Program-made: the position numbers and the translations under genes
Origin: Sesamum alatum
Lineage: Eukaryota; Streptophyta; Magnoliopsida; Lamiales; Pedaliaceae
DNA length: 64,000 bases
Reading direction: 5' to 3'
Assembly (NCBI GenBank): GCA_034509735.1
Contig: JACGWO010000012.1
Span: forward strand, 3,782,001 to 3,846,000
Shown here: positions 1 to 11,600 of the stretch, one piece after another
How positions within the stretch are numbered: the stretch's first letter is position 1
Layout: each line of letters begins with the position of its first letter
The notes under the pieces: generated by a model
What the model was told of the DNA's origin: nothing
Seen by the model: the letters and a program-made list of their open reading frames with translations, nothing else
Databases searched by the model: none

Positions 1-481
1 AAGAGAGCATTCAAGAAGCTTCAAAATCCTCTCAAACACAAATCAAGGAGAATCCGCGGCGTTCAAGCAAAGTTTAAGGTTTTCGTCGCGGAAATCATTC
101 AAATCCAACGTTTAATTCGAGAACAAGTCAAAGGACCCACGGATTAACGTTATCAAAGCAAAAAATCCACCTTGGTGGAAGATCAAAGCTTCAATTCCAC
201 CAAGAAACCCGATAGTTCAAGTCAATTTCTTCAAGTTTATAGCGTTTGATCCGAGAATAAGTCAAAAGACCCTGGATTAACGTTATTGAAGATTTAAGTC
301 AACCTCAAAGGGGATTAAAACGTCAAGTGCCGCTTTCGAAGTTGCCGAAATTGAAGATTGCGAAGAATCAGAGACTTAAACTAGAGATTTCGCACCCACA
401 AGATATTTGATTAAATTTGAAAAATCATTTGTAATATATTTCTTATTTCAATAAATTCAGAAATACGAAATTTGCGTTACA
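1..481 (+). repeat. Left (5') LTR of the Tat element, partial
   Basis: It matches the right LTR from 15379 onward with scattered substitutions. Compared with the right LTR it lacks a segment of about 67 bp (15439-15505 there) and the 946-bp insertion (empty site near 312-320). I place the end at the CA at 480-481, just before the primer-binding-site-like sequence. The right copy stops matching at the CA equivalent to 458-459, so the exact LTR end is uncertain by about 22 bp. Confidence 0.85.
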
Positions 482-506
482 AATTTCTGGCACGCCCAGT
501 GGGACC
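482..506 (+). other. Primer-binding-site region of the Tat element
   Basis: The motif TGGCACGCCCAGTGGGACC at 488-506 directly follows the LTR. This TGGCACGCC..GTGGGACC type is usual next to the 5' LTR of plant Tat elements and differs from the initiator-Met type seen at 37557. I did not assign the tRNA. Confidence 0.6.
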
Positions 507-548
507 ATCTCTGCTCTCATATCTTCGTCAAAGTTTTGAAGTTTCGCC

Positions 549-2130
549 ATGGCCGCGAACAAGATTCCGGCGCTCAAAGTTGTTGCTTCAAGTTCAAATG
601 ACAGTATCGGAATCATCACCAGAAGTATGTCAAAAAAGTTACAAACATACCCTGAGATGACTTTCCATGAAGTTATTGAGAAGGATCTACTCCATCTCAA
701 CAAAACTAATGAAGATGACGGAGACTAAAGGATGACTCTTCTTTGTCTACTCCTCGCTCGACATCAAGCGTTGCTCCCGTCATGGTGACAAATACGACAA
801 CCTTGGAGGAACAAAATTGCAAGCTTGACGAGGGCCATAGAGGGTCTAGCGAAGCACATTCAACAGCAAGACTCTCAAATAAGCAAATTGATGAACAAGA
901 TAGATAATACTGACGTCAGTCATGTGGCCGGAAAACAAGTTGAGGGCCATGATGAAGCTGAAACATCCAAAAGCAACAAACCAATGAAAGGGAGAAGTCA
1001 CAACACAAGAGTTGCAAGTCTACTTAGAAGGGCTGATTCCCGTGGACCAACTGAAAGAGTTCATCATGGGGACTATCAAAGACAAACTCGATGGAGGCTC
1101 CAAATCGTCTATGACTTACACGAAGCCCTACACGCAAAGAGTCGATAATTTGAAGATGTCAGTTGGCTATCAACCTCCCAAATTTCAACAGTTTGATGAC
1201 AAGGCAATCCAAAACAACATGTGGCTCACTTCATCGAAACATGCAATAATGCGGGGACTTACAGAGATCATCTCGTGAAGCAATTCGTCCGATCTTTGAA
1301 AGGGAATGCATTTGACTGATACACTGACTTGGAAGCCAACCCCGTTGGGCAATTGGAGCAAGAATTTCTCAACCGCTTTTATAGCACTAGAAAGACAGTC
1401 AGCATGATCGAGCTCACAAACTTGCACCAATGGAAGGAAGAACCGGTCATTGAGTATATCAACCACTGGAGAAATTTGAGCCTCAATTGCAAGGATAGAT
1501 TGTCCGAGACTTCGACAATCGAAATGTGCATCCAAGGAATGCATTGGGGTCTCTGATACATACTGCAAGGGATCCAACCTAGAACATTCGAAGAACTAGC
1601 TACTCAAGCTCATGACATGGAACTAAGAATGGCTACAAGTGGAGCCGAGGGGCCACCTATCTAAGAGTCCCACAAGTTTAAAGAAAAAGCAAGAAACCAG
1701 GAGAGAGGGCAAACCTTCTTCCAAACCTCCGGCCAAAGAATCCATGGCAGTGAATACAACTCCTTTCAAGTTGCGAGGGAAGTCAAGCAATATGAGTGGA
1801 GAGAAGAAGGAAGCTCCTCAAGAAAAAAGGCAAAGAAAATTGACTCTAAAAGAGATGCAAAAGAAGCAGCACCCTTTCCTTGACTCTAATGTCTCCGGAA
1901 TTTTTGATGACCTGCTCAATGCGAATCTCATTGAACTTCTTGAAATGAAACGACCTGAAGAGCCGGGAAGATTTGATGACCCGAAGTACTGCAAGTACCA
2001 TCAACTAGTGGGACATCCAATCCATGACTACTTCATATTCAAAGACAAGGTCATGCACCTAGCCTGCCAAGGAAAGATCTCGCTAGAAGAGGATAACGCG
2101 GCCTCAAACCTAATCACTATCACGTGCGGA
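549..2130 (+). pseudogene. Tat gag polyprotein remnant
   Basis: An ATG at 549 opens a frame with an N-terminal Tat-like segment (contains IITRSMSKKLQ) that stops at 726-728. Gag continues in other frames: a charged coiled-coil-like part near 825-1010, then the retrotransposon gag core across 1170-1620, with motifs such as NRFYSTRK and EYINHWRNLSL. The C-terminal part lies in the long frame from 1639, with the Tat-type zinc-binding stretch [14 protein letters not shown] near 1990-2030, where the usual last Cys is Tyr. At least three frame changes and a stop at 1555-1557 break the gene. Confidence 0.8.
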
Positions 2131-3457
2131 TCATTTGACGTCGTGACGCAAAATACTGTTGAACTCGAGGAAAAGGCTTCATGCAACATGACGCATGCGG
2201 AAAAAACTCCTTTTGGAGAAGATTTTCTCTTCAGCATAAAGATCTCTGATAAGGAATGCATGTCAGCAATGACCTTTACTGATGAAGATCTACTACTTGG
2301 CTATAAACCGCATAATAGACCATTGTTCGTAACTTGTTATGCACGTGAGCAAAAAGTCAACCGCATATTAATTGATGGAGGTTCTGCGGTCAATATTCTA
2401 CCGTTACGCACAATGAGGGAATTAGGGGTTTCCATGGACGAACTAACAAGTAGTCATTTGATGATCCAAGGCTTCAACCAAGGAGGGCAAAGGGCTCTCT
2501 ACATCATAATAGTGAACTTGTTGATGGAGGATATGTCGTCAACCACCCTGTTCCATGTCATAGATGCCAAGATGCCACACAACATGCTCCTCGGCCAACC
2601 TTGGCTACATGAAAAATGCGTGGTTCCTTATACTTGGCACCAATGTTTCAAGTACTCACGTGACGGTGTTGTGAAGAAAGTGCTCGCCGACGATAAACCA
2701 TTCACCGAAATTGAGTCTCATTTTGCCGATGCCAAATACTATATTGGGAATTCAAAAGCTAAGCAAGACTTATCCACTGGGAAGTCTGAGATACAAAACA
2801 ACCAAGATGAAGAAAGTAAGAGTAGAGCAACCTCTTCAGTGGACGACAACAAAACTAGTTCGAAAGAAAAATCCTCTCTCATAAGGTTGGACTCATTAAA
2901 AGAGTTGGTACTTCCACTAACGGGTCTTGATGCAAGGAAGCCTCAACCACTCAAAGGGATCGTACAACCAACCCAAGGACCTGAAATGGAACATGGAGGA
3001 CATCCAGAGCTAAAAATTGTAGACGGCTTTGACCCCAAAGCATACAAACTTCTTGTCGAAGCCGGATATAATCCACAAGAAGGGGCTACTTTAGGGAAAC
3101 TCCCATCGGAATCCAACGATAAACAAGCACACGGACTTAACGCAACCCAAAGAATGTTAAGAGAAAAGAGACATTAACGCAATCCAGAGAATGTTAAGAG
3201 AAAAGGAACATATTATTCAAAGCTCTCGGTCAGGCCTGGGATTCACTCCACAGGATCCTGTTCGCACAGCTGTCAAAAGAGCTAGCACCAACCACATTGC
3301 CGAAGAGGAATGCTTGTCAACAAGTGATGGTCTTGACAATAAAACGAAGATGAAACGCATATCTGTCTTCGACAGACTTGGACCCCGTAGAAAATTTAGA
3401 TGTAGGAGGGTTCGAATTCAAGGGTTGAGCATCTCTACAAAGTCCAAATACCATTAG
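2131..3457 (+). pseudogene. Tat aspartic protease and linker region
   Basis: This is the C-terminal half of the frame 1639-3177 plus 3191-3457. The pepsin-like protease core is seen as the active-site stretch [11 protein letters not shown] near 2369-2400 and the later hydrophobic MLLGQPWL motif near 2587-2610. A stop at 3175-3177 separates a downstream part with SGLGFTPQDPV and SVFDRLGP, segments that commonly link protease and RT in Tat elements. The [14 protein letters not shown] motif near 3060 is also typical of that linker. The protease active-site triplet reads DGG rather than DTG or DSG. Confidence 0.75.
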
Positions 3458-3715
3458 AAAGCTCGTGGATCACAAGTACTTCGAAGCTTGATTCCATCCC
3501 GCATGAAGCGATGCACCAATCTGATTATATCATGCAACATAGTTTTGAAAGTCAAGTTGCAAACTATTGTCTTCACTAGGATCCAAGACGATGAAGATGA
3601 TGAAAGGAAAGTGTAGCTTCATCTTACTATATCGGTAATAGTGAAAAGACAATTTGTAATGTTAAGGATGAGGTTGCGACAACACATAATATAATTTTGA
3701 GTAAAGAAGATTCAG

Positions 3716-5242
3716 TTGAGTAAGAGGATGCAGAAGCTACATCCTTCTGAGATCAAAGAAGATGTTAAAGCCACTATTGAGGAATTGAAAGAGATCAACT
3801 TGGGAGACACTGAAAATCCTCGATCAATCTACATCAGTGCTTTATTGACCGCCGACGAGGAGGAAGCATACATTGAGTTACTTCATGAATTTAAAGATTT
3901 CTTTGCATGGTCATACAAAGAAATGCCCGGCCTAGACCCAAAGGTAGCAGTCCATCACTTGTCAATCAAGAAAGGAGCTCGCTCTGTTAAGCAAGCTCAA
4001 CGTCGATTCCGACCTAAGTTGGTCCCGTTGACCGAAGTCGAAGTCAATAAACTCATTGAAGTTGGATTCATTCGAGATGTCAAATATACAACATGGATAT
4101 CAAGAATTGTCCCCATGAGGAAGAAAAACGGACAAATTCGAGTCTGTGTCAATTTTAGAGATTTGAACAACACGTGCCCGAAGGACGATTTTCCCTTACC
4201 TATCGCAGAACTCATGATTAATGTCACAACAGGACATGAAGCTTTGTCTTTCATGGATGAAGAACTAACGACTTTTCATACCCCGAAAGGGATATACTGC
4301 TACAAAGTAATGCCGTTTGGCTTGAAGAACGCCGACACGACATATCAAAGGGCCATGCAAAGAATATTTGATTATATGCTTCACAAGAACGTTGAGTGCT
4401 ACGTCGACGACCTTGTCGTAAAGTCCAAAAAAAGACAAGATCATCTCCAAAATTTGAGCAAGATATTTGAACGACTACGGAGATATCAACTCAAAATGAA
4501 TCCGTTGAAATGTGCATTTAGCGTCACTTCGGGAAAGTTTCTCGGACTTATCGTTCACCATCAATGGATAGATATCGAGCAAGCCAAGATCGATGTAATC
4601 TTAAAAATGCCCGAACCTCGAAACATCCACGGACTTAAAAGTCTACAAGGAAGGTTAACATACCTTCGAAGGTTCATTTCAAATTTGGTTGGACAATGTC
4701 AACCCTTCAGCCGCATCATGAAAAAGGTTGTTCCATTTGAATGGGATGAAGCTTGCCGTAACGCTTTCAAAAGCATAAAGTCCTACTTGATGAAACCTCC
4801 TGTGTTGGTCGCACCAGTGCCTGGACGCCCGCTAATTCTCTATATAGCTGCTCAAGAATGCTCAGTTGGGGCTCTACTTGCACAAGAGAACGACAATGGA
4901 AAAGAGAGTGCTTTGTATTACTTGAGTAAAATGATGACGCCTAACGAGTTGAAATATTCACCGATTGAAAAGATATGTTTGGCGCTCATATTTGCAATCC
5001 AAAAATTGAAGCACTAGTTTCAAGCACATACCGTACGTCTTGTGTCAAAGGCAAATCCACTAAAGTATGTCATGTTGAAACCAGTTCTATCTGATAGGCT
5101 TGCGAGGTGGTATCTTCAGCTGCAACAATTCGAGATTGTGTATGCTCCTCAAAAGGCCGTGAAGGGACAAGTATTAGCGGACTTCTTAGCTGATCACCCT
5201 CTCCCTGCCGAGTGGGAGTTGTCTAACGATCTCCCTAGTTAA
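3716..5242 (+). pseudogene. Tat reverse transcriptase and first RNase H
   Basis: The frame 3716-5017 contains an almost uninterrupted Ty3-type RT: CVNFRDLN near 4145-4170, CPKDDFPLP, the MPFGLKNA box near 4309-4335, and the catalytic YVDD at about 4400-4411 followed by LVVKSKK. RNase H follows with the ALYYLSKMMT..YSPIEKICLAL stretch. A stop at 5015-5017 precedes a continuation at 5042-5242 (ANPLKYVM...ADFLADHP) that ends RNase H. The first RNase H motifs look degenerate; the role may have passed to the second RNase H downstream. A small deletion or frameshift lies between 5017 and 5042. Confidence 0.88.
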
Positions 5243-5278
5243 GATGTCCTTGTCATTGAAGTCACCCCTCCTTGGAAA

Positions 5279-5788
5279 ATGTACTTTGATGGAGCTTCAC
5301 ACAAGGAAGGAGCCGGTGTTGGAGTCATATTTGTCACATCCGATGAAGAAATGTTGCCATATGCCTTCACTCTAACTCAGAATTGCTACAACAATGTCGC
5401 CGAATATCAAGCCCTTATCCTTGGTCTCGAGATAGCGGTTGACATAAAGAAATTGCACCTTAAAGTATACAGAGACTCTAAATTGGTGATTAATCAGCTC
5501 CTCAAACTATACGAAGTCAAGAAACCCGAGTTATTTCCATATTTCGATTATGCCAAAAGACTCATGGGATGGCTTGGAGATGTAGACATCGAGCATGTGC
5601 CAAGAAAAGATAACAAACAAGTTGATGCACTTGCCAAACTTGCCTCTAGCCTCACCACGCTCGAAGATAATACTCGCATTCCCATATGCAAGAGTTGGGT
5701 GGTGGCCCCAATTTTCGATGATGTTGACGGTGAAGAAGAAGAAGAGAATCATGCTGCCGAGGTATTGGAAATAGAGAAAGAAGATTGA
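5279..5788 (+). CDS. Second, archaeal-type RNase H (aRNH) of the Tat element
   Basis: This 169-codon frame has the RNase H fold signature: MYFDGASHKEGAGVG at the start (first catalytic Asp), NNVAEYQALILGLE about 40 residues on (catalytic Glu), YRDSKLVINQL (second Asp) and DNKQVDALAKLAS near residue 120 (final Asp). A second RNase H between the ancestral one and integrase is the hallmark of the Tat lineage. All four acidic positions are present, so this is the best-preserved domain of the element. It is part of pol, not an independent gene; the stop at 5786-5788 falls where the linker to integrase should continue. Confidence 0.85.
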   Translation: MYFDGASHKEGAGVGVIFVTSDEEMLPYAFTLTQNCYNNVAEYQALILGLEIAVDIKKLHLKVYRDSKLVINQLLKLYEVKKPELFPYFDYAKRLMGWLGDVDIEHVPRKDNKQVDALAKLASSLTTLEDNTRIPICKSWVVAPIFDDVDGEEEEENHAAEVLEIEKED

Positions 5789-8162
5789 TACCAGCCGCTC
5801 ATAGACTACCTGAAGTACGAGAAGTTGCCTGATGACCCGCGTCGAAAAGTTTGACATTTGAAGGCATGCGACCCGTTTTATTCACTACAAGGACACACTT
5901 TACAGCCGTTCATTTGATGGAAACTTCTTACGTTGCCTAAGTGAAGATGATACAGCTCAAGCTATGGAGGAAGCTCATTTCGGTGTTTGTGGCGCTCATT
6001 AGTCAGGCCCAAAACTGCACTTCCGTATAAAGATAATGGGATACTATTGGCCTACCATGGTGTCACCTGCCGTCCCTTAACTAAGAGTGTCGGTAGTGAC
6101 TTGCGGAGGACGTGCGGGCGATAAGGGGATATCGGCCCGGCACGCGGGAGCGCAAGTATCCAAGCGGTACGCGATTCGGACGTCGGACGAGGGAGTCGTG
6201 AAAAATGTGCGGTCCTCGGCCATTTGAAGGACTTTGAATATCTACTGCTGGAACAAAGGAAAATGTTTTAAGCCTATTATAAGAGGGACAACAGTGGTGA
6301 GCTCCAGCCAGTCCCCCCTATGCAGTGAGGCACTAAATGAGCGATTCCCTTGGGGCATGTGGGGGGCTCAAGGGCCGGCTTTGGGCACCTCGAAGGGAAG
6401 GCTAAAGTCCCCAGGCGGTATGGGAACCGAATGGGCAGCGTGGGGCCAGGATGGCACACGTTGGGCAAGAAAGGCACTGAGAGGCTTCGTGTGATTGCGA
6501 GGATCCCCCGCGGGCTGCGGGAAGTCATAGACAACACCTCTCGGGCGGACTGGGCGATCGAGGCGAAGCATTGAAAGACCTCGTGAGCTACTCGTGACAT
6601 GAGCTATTAGGTTCTAGTCATGCACGATGATCCGTTAGCTGAGATACGTGGTCGTGAGGTGACACCGCGCTGTGGGCAAGTTATGAGGCCATGCCGAAAG
6701 GCAAGAAGGCATGTTGGGCATGCCGTGTGGGACTGATGCGAGATGTTGGCATAAGAGTTGGGTCACAGACGGGTGATGCTGCCTTACTCGGGCGAGGCAT
6801 GGCGAAGACATGCGCCGGTAATGCACTGAGTGACTGTTGTGCATGCGATGGGCGTTGTGAGCGTAAGTTGGCCCATAGTGTCGAGACGGGGCGAGGATGC
6901 TTCGAGCCATTGCGAGAAGTATCGGCAAGGCCCGAGATTGTGGGCGAGATGCATGATGGCAAACTAACTAGTTGGGGTCGGACATGAAGGCGCGCAACGC
7001 GCAAGAGCCGCGGCCATCTGCGAAGATGGGCATTCCGGATAGGCGAGTGCGTGGGCTTGAGGTGCCGCACGAGATGCGTTCGGGTGTCACGCTAGTAAGC
7101 TGCGAGTGTCGAAGACACATGGTCGGAAGACCGAGAGGACTCGATTAGAGGTAGGCCGGTCGAAGTTTGAGTGCAACCTGAGAGGCATCACGGGCAAAAA
7201 AGAGATATTCCGCTGCGACAAAAGAGTCCGCCCGTGACACATGGTCAAGCATTGCATAAATTACGTACAAAGATGTCGGTCGAACCGTTACACCCGACAG
7301 TTGATGCTTGGGGCTTATATGTGGTTGGGCCTCTAACAAAGTCTTCTGCTGGACATTTATATATCTTGGCTGCGACTGACTACTTTTCCAAGTGGGCTGA
7401 AGCCATACCCCTCAAGGAAGTAAAGAAGGAAAATGTCGCCGACTTTATCCGCATCAACATCATCTATCGCTATGGAATTCCCTGCTTCATCATCACCGAT
7501 AATGGGAAGCCTTTCTGCAATAGCCTGATAGACAAGCTCACCCAGAAGTTCAACTTCAAGCAGAGGAAACCCTCGATGTATAACGCGGCTGCAAATGGAC
7601 TAGCTGAAGCATTCAACAAAACTTTGTGCAACTGGTTGAAAAAGTGGTCGCCAAGTCAAAAAAAGATTGGCAAGAGCGAATGGGAGAAGCTTTCTGGGCT
7701 TATAGAACCACTTACCGCACACTTACTCAAGCAACCCCTTATGCATTGGTGTATGGCGTGGAAGTTGTCGTCCCTCTTGAGCAACAAATCCCATCATTAA
7801 GAATAGCTATTCAAGAAGGGCTAACTCAAAAAGAAAATGCGTGCTTGCGCCTTGAGGAGTTGGAAGCTCTAGATGAAAAAAGGTTAGAAGCACAATAAAG
7901 ACTCGAGTGTTACCAAGCTCGTCTCTCAAGGGCATTTAATAAAAAAGTACGGTCTCGCTCTTTTCAAGTTAGCGATTTGGTGCTTGCTGTGAGAAGACCC
8001 ATCATTACCACTCACCGTACTGGAAACAAGTTCTTATCAAAGTGGGATGGTCCTTATGTCATCAAGGAAGTCTACACAAATGGCGTTTACAAGTTGGTCG
8101 TTGAAGATGGCTTGAGAATTGGTCCAATCAATGGAAAGTTCTTGAAAATATACTACGCATAA
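5789..8162 (+). pseudogene. Tat integrase, split by a solo LTR
   Basis: The N-terminal zinc-binding part runs to 6060, where YYWPTM is cut by the 6061-7239 insertion. It resumes at 7240 and then shifts frame. The catalytic core spans about 7290-7640: LAATDYFSKWAEA gives the first Asp, IITDNGKPFCN the second and GLAEAFNKTL the Glu. The rest lies in frames 7626-7898 and 7977-8162. The end carries KWDGPYVIKEV, the GPY/F-type C-terminal motif of Ty3 integrases, and VYKLVVEDG. Frameshifts near 7290, 7640 and 7900 show it is not functional. Confidence 0.85.
6061..7239. mobile_element. Solo LTR (1179 bp) in the Tat integrase
   Basis: The insert starts TGTCAC and ends GTGACA, giving TG...CA ends with a 6-bp inverted repeat. 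It is flanked by the direct repeat CATGG at 6056-6060 and 7240-7244. Removing the insert plus one repeat restores the reading of the integrase zinc-binding region, which fixes both ends. It is GC-rich compared with its host and has no coding domains. The stretch TTTTAAGCCTATTATA near 6266 also occurs in the chromovirus LTRs at about 37216 and 42486, so it probably comes from a Ty3 element of that group. Its original orientation is not proved. Confidence 0.88.
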
Positions 8163-8625
8163 GAACATCAAAGAAGAAAATGCTCCATAACGGACAAGCC
8201 TAAACTGCATGTTACTCCTGGCCAACATGAGTATAAACTGCATACAGCATCACCTTTAAACAAAAAGTAAAAAGAGAAAAGAAAATTCAAGTTTATTTGA
8301 ACTACGTTATGAATTGATCCCTTCACAGGGTACGTAGGTAGCTTAGATATTTTCTAAGTTCAGTCATAAATTTGGAATAAATTATGTTTTTCACGTTGGA
8401 CAATCAATTCGTTGCAAAGTTGGAGTTACATTATTTCATATGGGATAGCTGATTTGTCACATATCTATTCTATCTCATGAACTTCAAAGTAAATATGCAC
8501 AAATATTGCAAGATCAAAAAAAGAAAACTTCTATTATGTAATCTCAAAAGGAAACAATGAGGTTCATGACTTAGAACAAAAGGAGAAATGAAGGAACTCA
8601 ACAAGGATAAGATCCTAAACAAATC
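8163..8625 (+). other. Spacer between Tat pol and the antisense frame
   Basis: AT-rich, with no open frame of note on either strand. It separates the sense pol genes from the 3' end of the antisense PMD frame, which converges on it. Confidence 0.5.
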
Positions 8626-11600
8626 TCAAGCAAAAGGACTCAAACTCTTCAACTCTTCCTTGAGGACTTCCAAAGTTGCTTTTGAAGACTCCAAGTTCTG
8701 AACAACCTCATCATCGAGTGGGGTAGTATTCTCAAGCGCTGCAATTTCTTCTTCGGATCCCACAAACTTCGGCTCAAGCGCTACGAAGAAGTTGTTTTTG
8801 CCCCTTCAAAATGGCACACATGTTTATTCTTTGCTCCTTCAAGGCCACAATTCCCTTCTCAATGCGCTCTAACTCATCTATAGTGGATTGGACCTTAGAA
8901 GCCTCTTCACTCTCTTTAACTGGGGCATATTGAAGACGATTGTTTGCTTCCTTTAATTGTCGCTCAAGAAGACTTGTGGATAATTTTTCGGAAGACGATG
9001 ACCTTGATTCATCATAAGCAGCAACCTTGGCAAAGAACACGTTCAATGACTCTTCTACTTTGGAAATGTCAAACTTCTGAAAGCTCTTCATGGATTCAAG
9101 GACGAAGTAAACGTCTTCTTTTATTGATGAGATTAAGTCAATTGGGGTCTTTGATATTTTTTGCGAGAAGATCACTCCACAACTTTTGAAGAAACTCCTT
9201 TTGATGATTAAGGACAAATCTCTCGCCTTCAAATACGGACACTGCAGCATGACAAGGAGTTTGTTTTGCCTTAAGTCCCATTCCAAGTGGAGGAGGCCCA
9301 AAATCGATCCTTGGCTATCTTCAGAAGTTTCATCGTCTTTGGCTGCTAGGACTTCATCCTCTAACTGCAATAATGCATCAACTTGTGAGAAAAAAAGAAG
9401 GAGTTGGAAAAACAAGAACCTCCTGGGCAAAATTCAACAGTGATGGTGCACGACTTGAGGCATCATCACCAACATCAACGTTTGTCGGCTTCGGAAGGAT
9501 GAAATCCCTTTTTAGCCTCTTCCACTGACGGTCGGGCTTGCTACTCCCACTTTTCTCCAAGGGACGAGAAGTACTTTTCCTCTTACTCGCTTCAAGAGGT
9601 GAATCTTGAGCAACTCCCTTGCCACATTCTTTGTCTTGGGGAGGAACCTTACTCGAGGTTGACGCAAGCAATCTTGCCATATTTTCCTCAAGGAAGCCAC
9701 CATGAGTCTCGATCCACCATTTTTTGTACGCCTCGGAAGAGAATTTCTTTGCATTTGGGGGCAAAGAAGGAAACCACACCTTTTCCATGGTCTTGTATGA
9801 GATACATAAACGCCAGTGGCGAATTCCATCTTCCAAGGGAAGCCTTGAGAACGTCTAGCGAAAGGATTCCCGACACTTCTTGAAAGAACCCAAATTGGCT
9901 ACCGAATCTGTGGGGGCTATAAGGCTCAACGGCGAAGTGATCTCCTTGCTGCAAAAGAAGATAATTCGAACGAATAGCCATGAAATAAGTTTCTTCAACT
10001 TCTTTCGCGCGTCCATCGTCAATAAATGAGAAGTCTTTGTCCTTCGTGATCATGTTACAAGTCCAAGCGATAAAGTCACCTTCATGAAGTCGCTTTCTCG
10101 CCTCTTGTGGGTCATAATATTTCACACCACCTTCACCTGAGAAGAGTGTCATTTTGGGCCCACATACACCTTGCAAAACTTGGTAGTGAGTCTTGAAATA
10201 GTGTGCTATCCAACTATAAACGAAATGAATCAAAAATGGGGAATACACACGAGTCGGTCTTGGAGAGTTGGAGATCTTGTTCAAACCTTTGTAGATACTC
10301 GCCAAGACAGGAACAACTAGACCAACCTTTCGACTGGATGCCATGATACTCGCCACTTTGAAAGTACTTGGACGTATTGAACCAATGTCATCAATGGGAA
10401 GAACAAAAGTGCAGAGCCAACACGCCAAGTACGCCGTCAGGAACATCTCTTCTTTTAAGCTTCCTTCAATGCCAAGTTTTGAAAATATCACTTCATCTGC
10501 GGTGGACCACTTGCCATGTAGTCCAAAGGTCCCGGAAGGATTATGAGTTGACTTGGGGCGAACCGCCTTTTTCTCTTTATGCGGAGGAGGCTCGCAATAC
10601 TTCATGGTCCTTTTAAACCAAAACTTGATCCACTTGTCGGCAGAGACTTGAGAAAGTTGACCTCCGCTACTACTTCCTTGAAGCAAATGATAGGCATGGA
10701 GCAAGAATCTTCAAGAGCGAGGCACAAATCTTCGTCCCGTTTTGTCAACGCCGTCGAGCTCCTTGGCACTTGGAACAACTTCGTCGTAGAGGAGTCCGGT
10801 CATAGGAAGCCCAACGAGGGTATGCAAGTCCCATAGTGAAATCGACAACTCTCCAAAGGACGTCAAAAGAGTGTTAGTTGACGAGCACCATCTTAGAATA
10901 GGTGACCATGTATCCCAATTTTGGCAGGAATATGTAACCTATGTCTAGACAATTTCTGGTGTTTGATAAAAACATTTATGAATAAAGAAGTAAAAATTCA
11001 TATGGCAATACTTTGTTTACGTTCACTTATATCTGCATTTACATTTCTGTTCACTACGCAAACAAAGCCCACGGACTGAAAATCGATTTCGGGGACTGGG
11101 ACTACGCTTGGAGGTAGGTCCATGAAATCAGTCTTACCGAATCAGTTCGGAAATCTCCAAGTCAAGGAATCCCGAAAATGGGTACCGGATTCCCTTTGAG
11201 ACTTGCACTAAGCATCTGCTGTCGTATTTCATCGACGGGTGACGAAGGTCGTCTAAGTAGTGTTAGTGGGTCAGCATGCTAGGAAGCAGCTGACTGAGGT
11301 GACTCGCGGGAACCGTCTTACGGAGGACCTTGAGTATGGTCAGCAAGGTATGACGTGTATTCCCGGTTCCAACGGTACAGGCCAAGTCCTTTTACTTGAG
11401 GAACTGGTGAGTTCACCTATGCATCAGGTCTGTATCTTAGATATGGTGAGAGATTGCCAAAATACTCTTGAGTAGTCATAAGCCATGTCTAGTGCAACTC
11501 GGGTGTACAGAGTGACAGTATTTTCCAAGAAAGGATCTGTCTCCTGTCAAAAGGTATTGACAATTGAGTCTCATTTACGCTCTGTGTCTTGTCCCTAAAA

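Noticed and set aside
6234..7070. Several open frames in the GC-rich insert
   Set aside because: They lie inside the solo LTR, overlap each other on both strands and show no domain.
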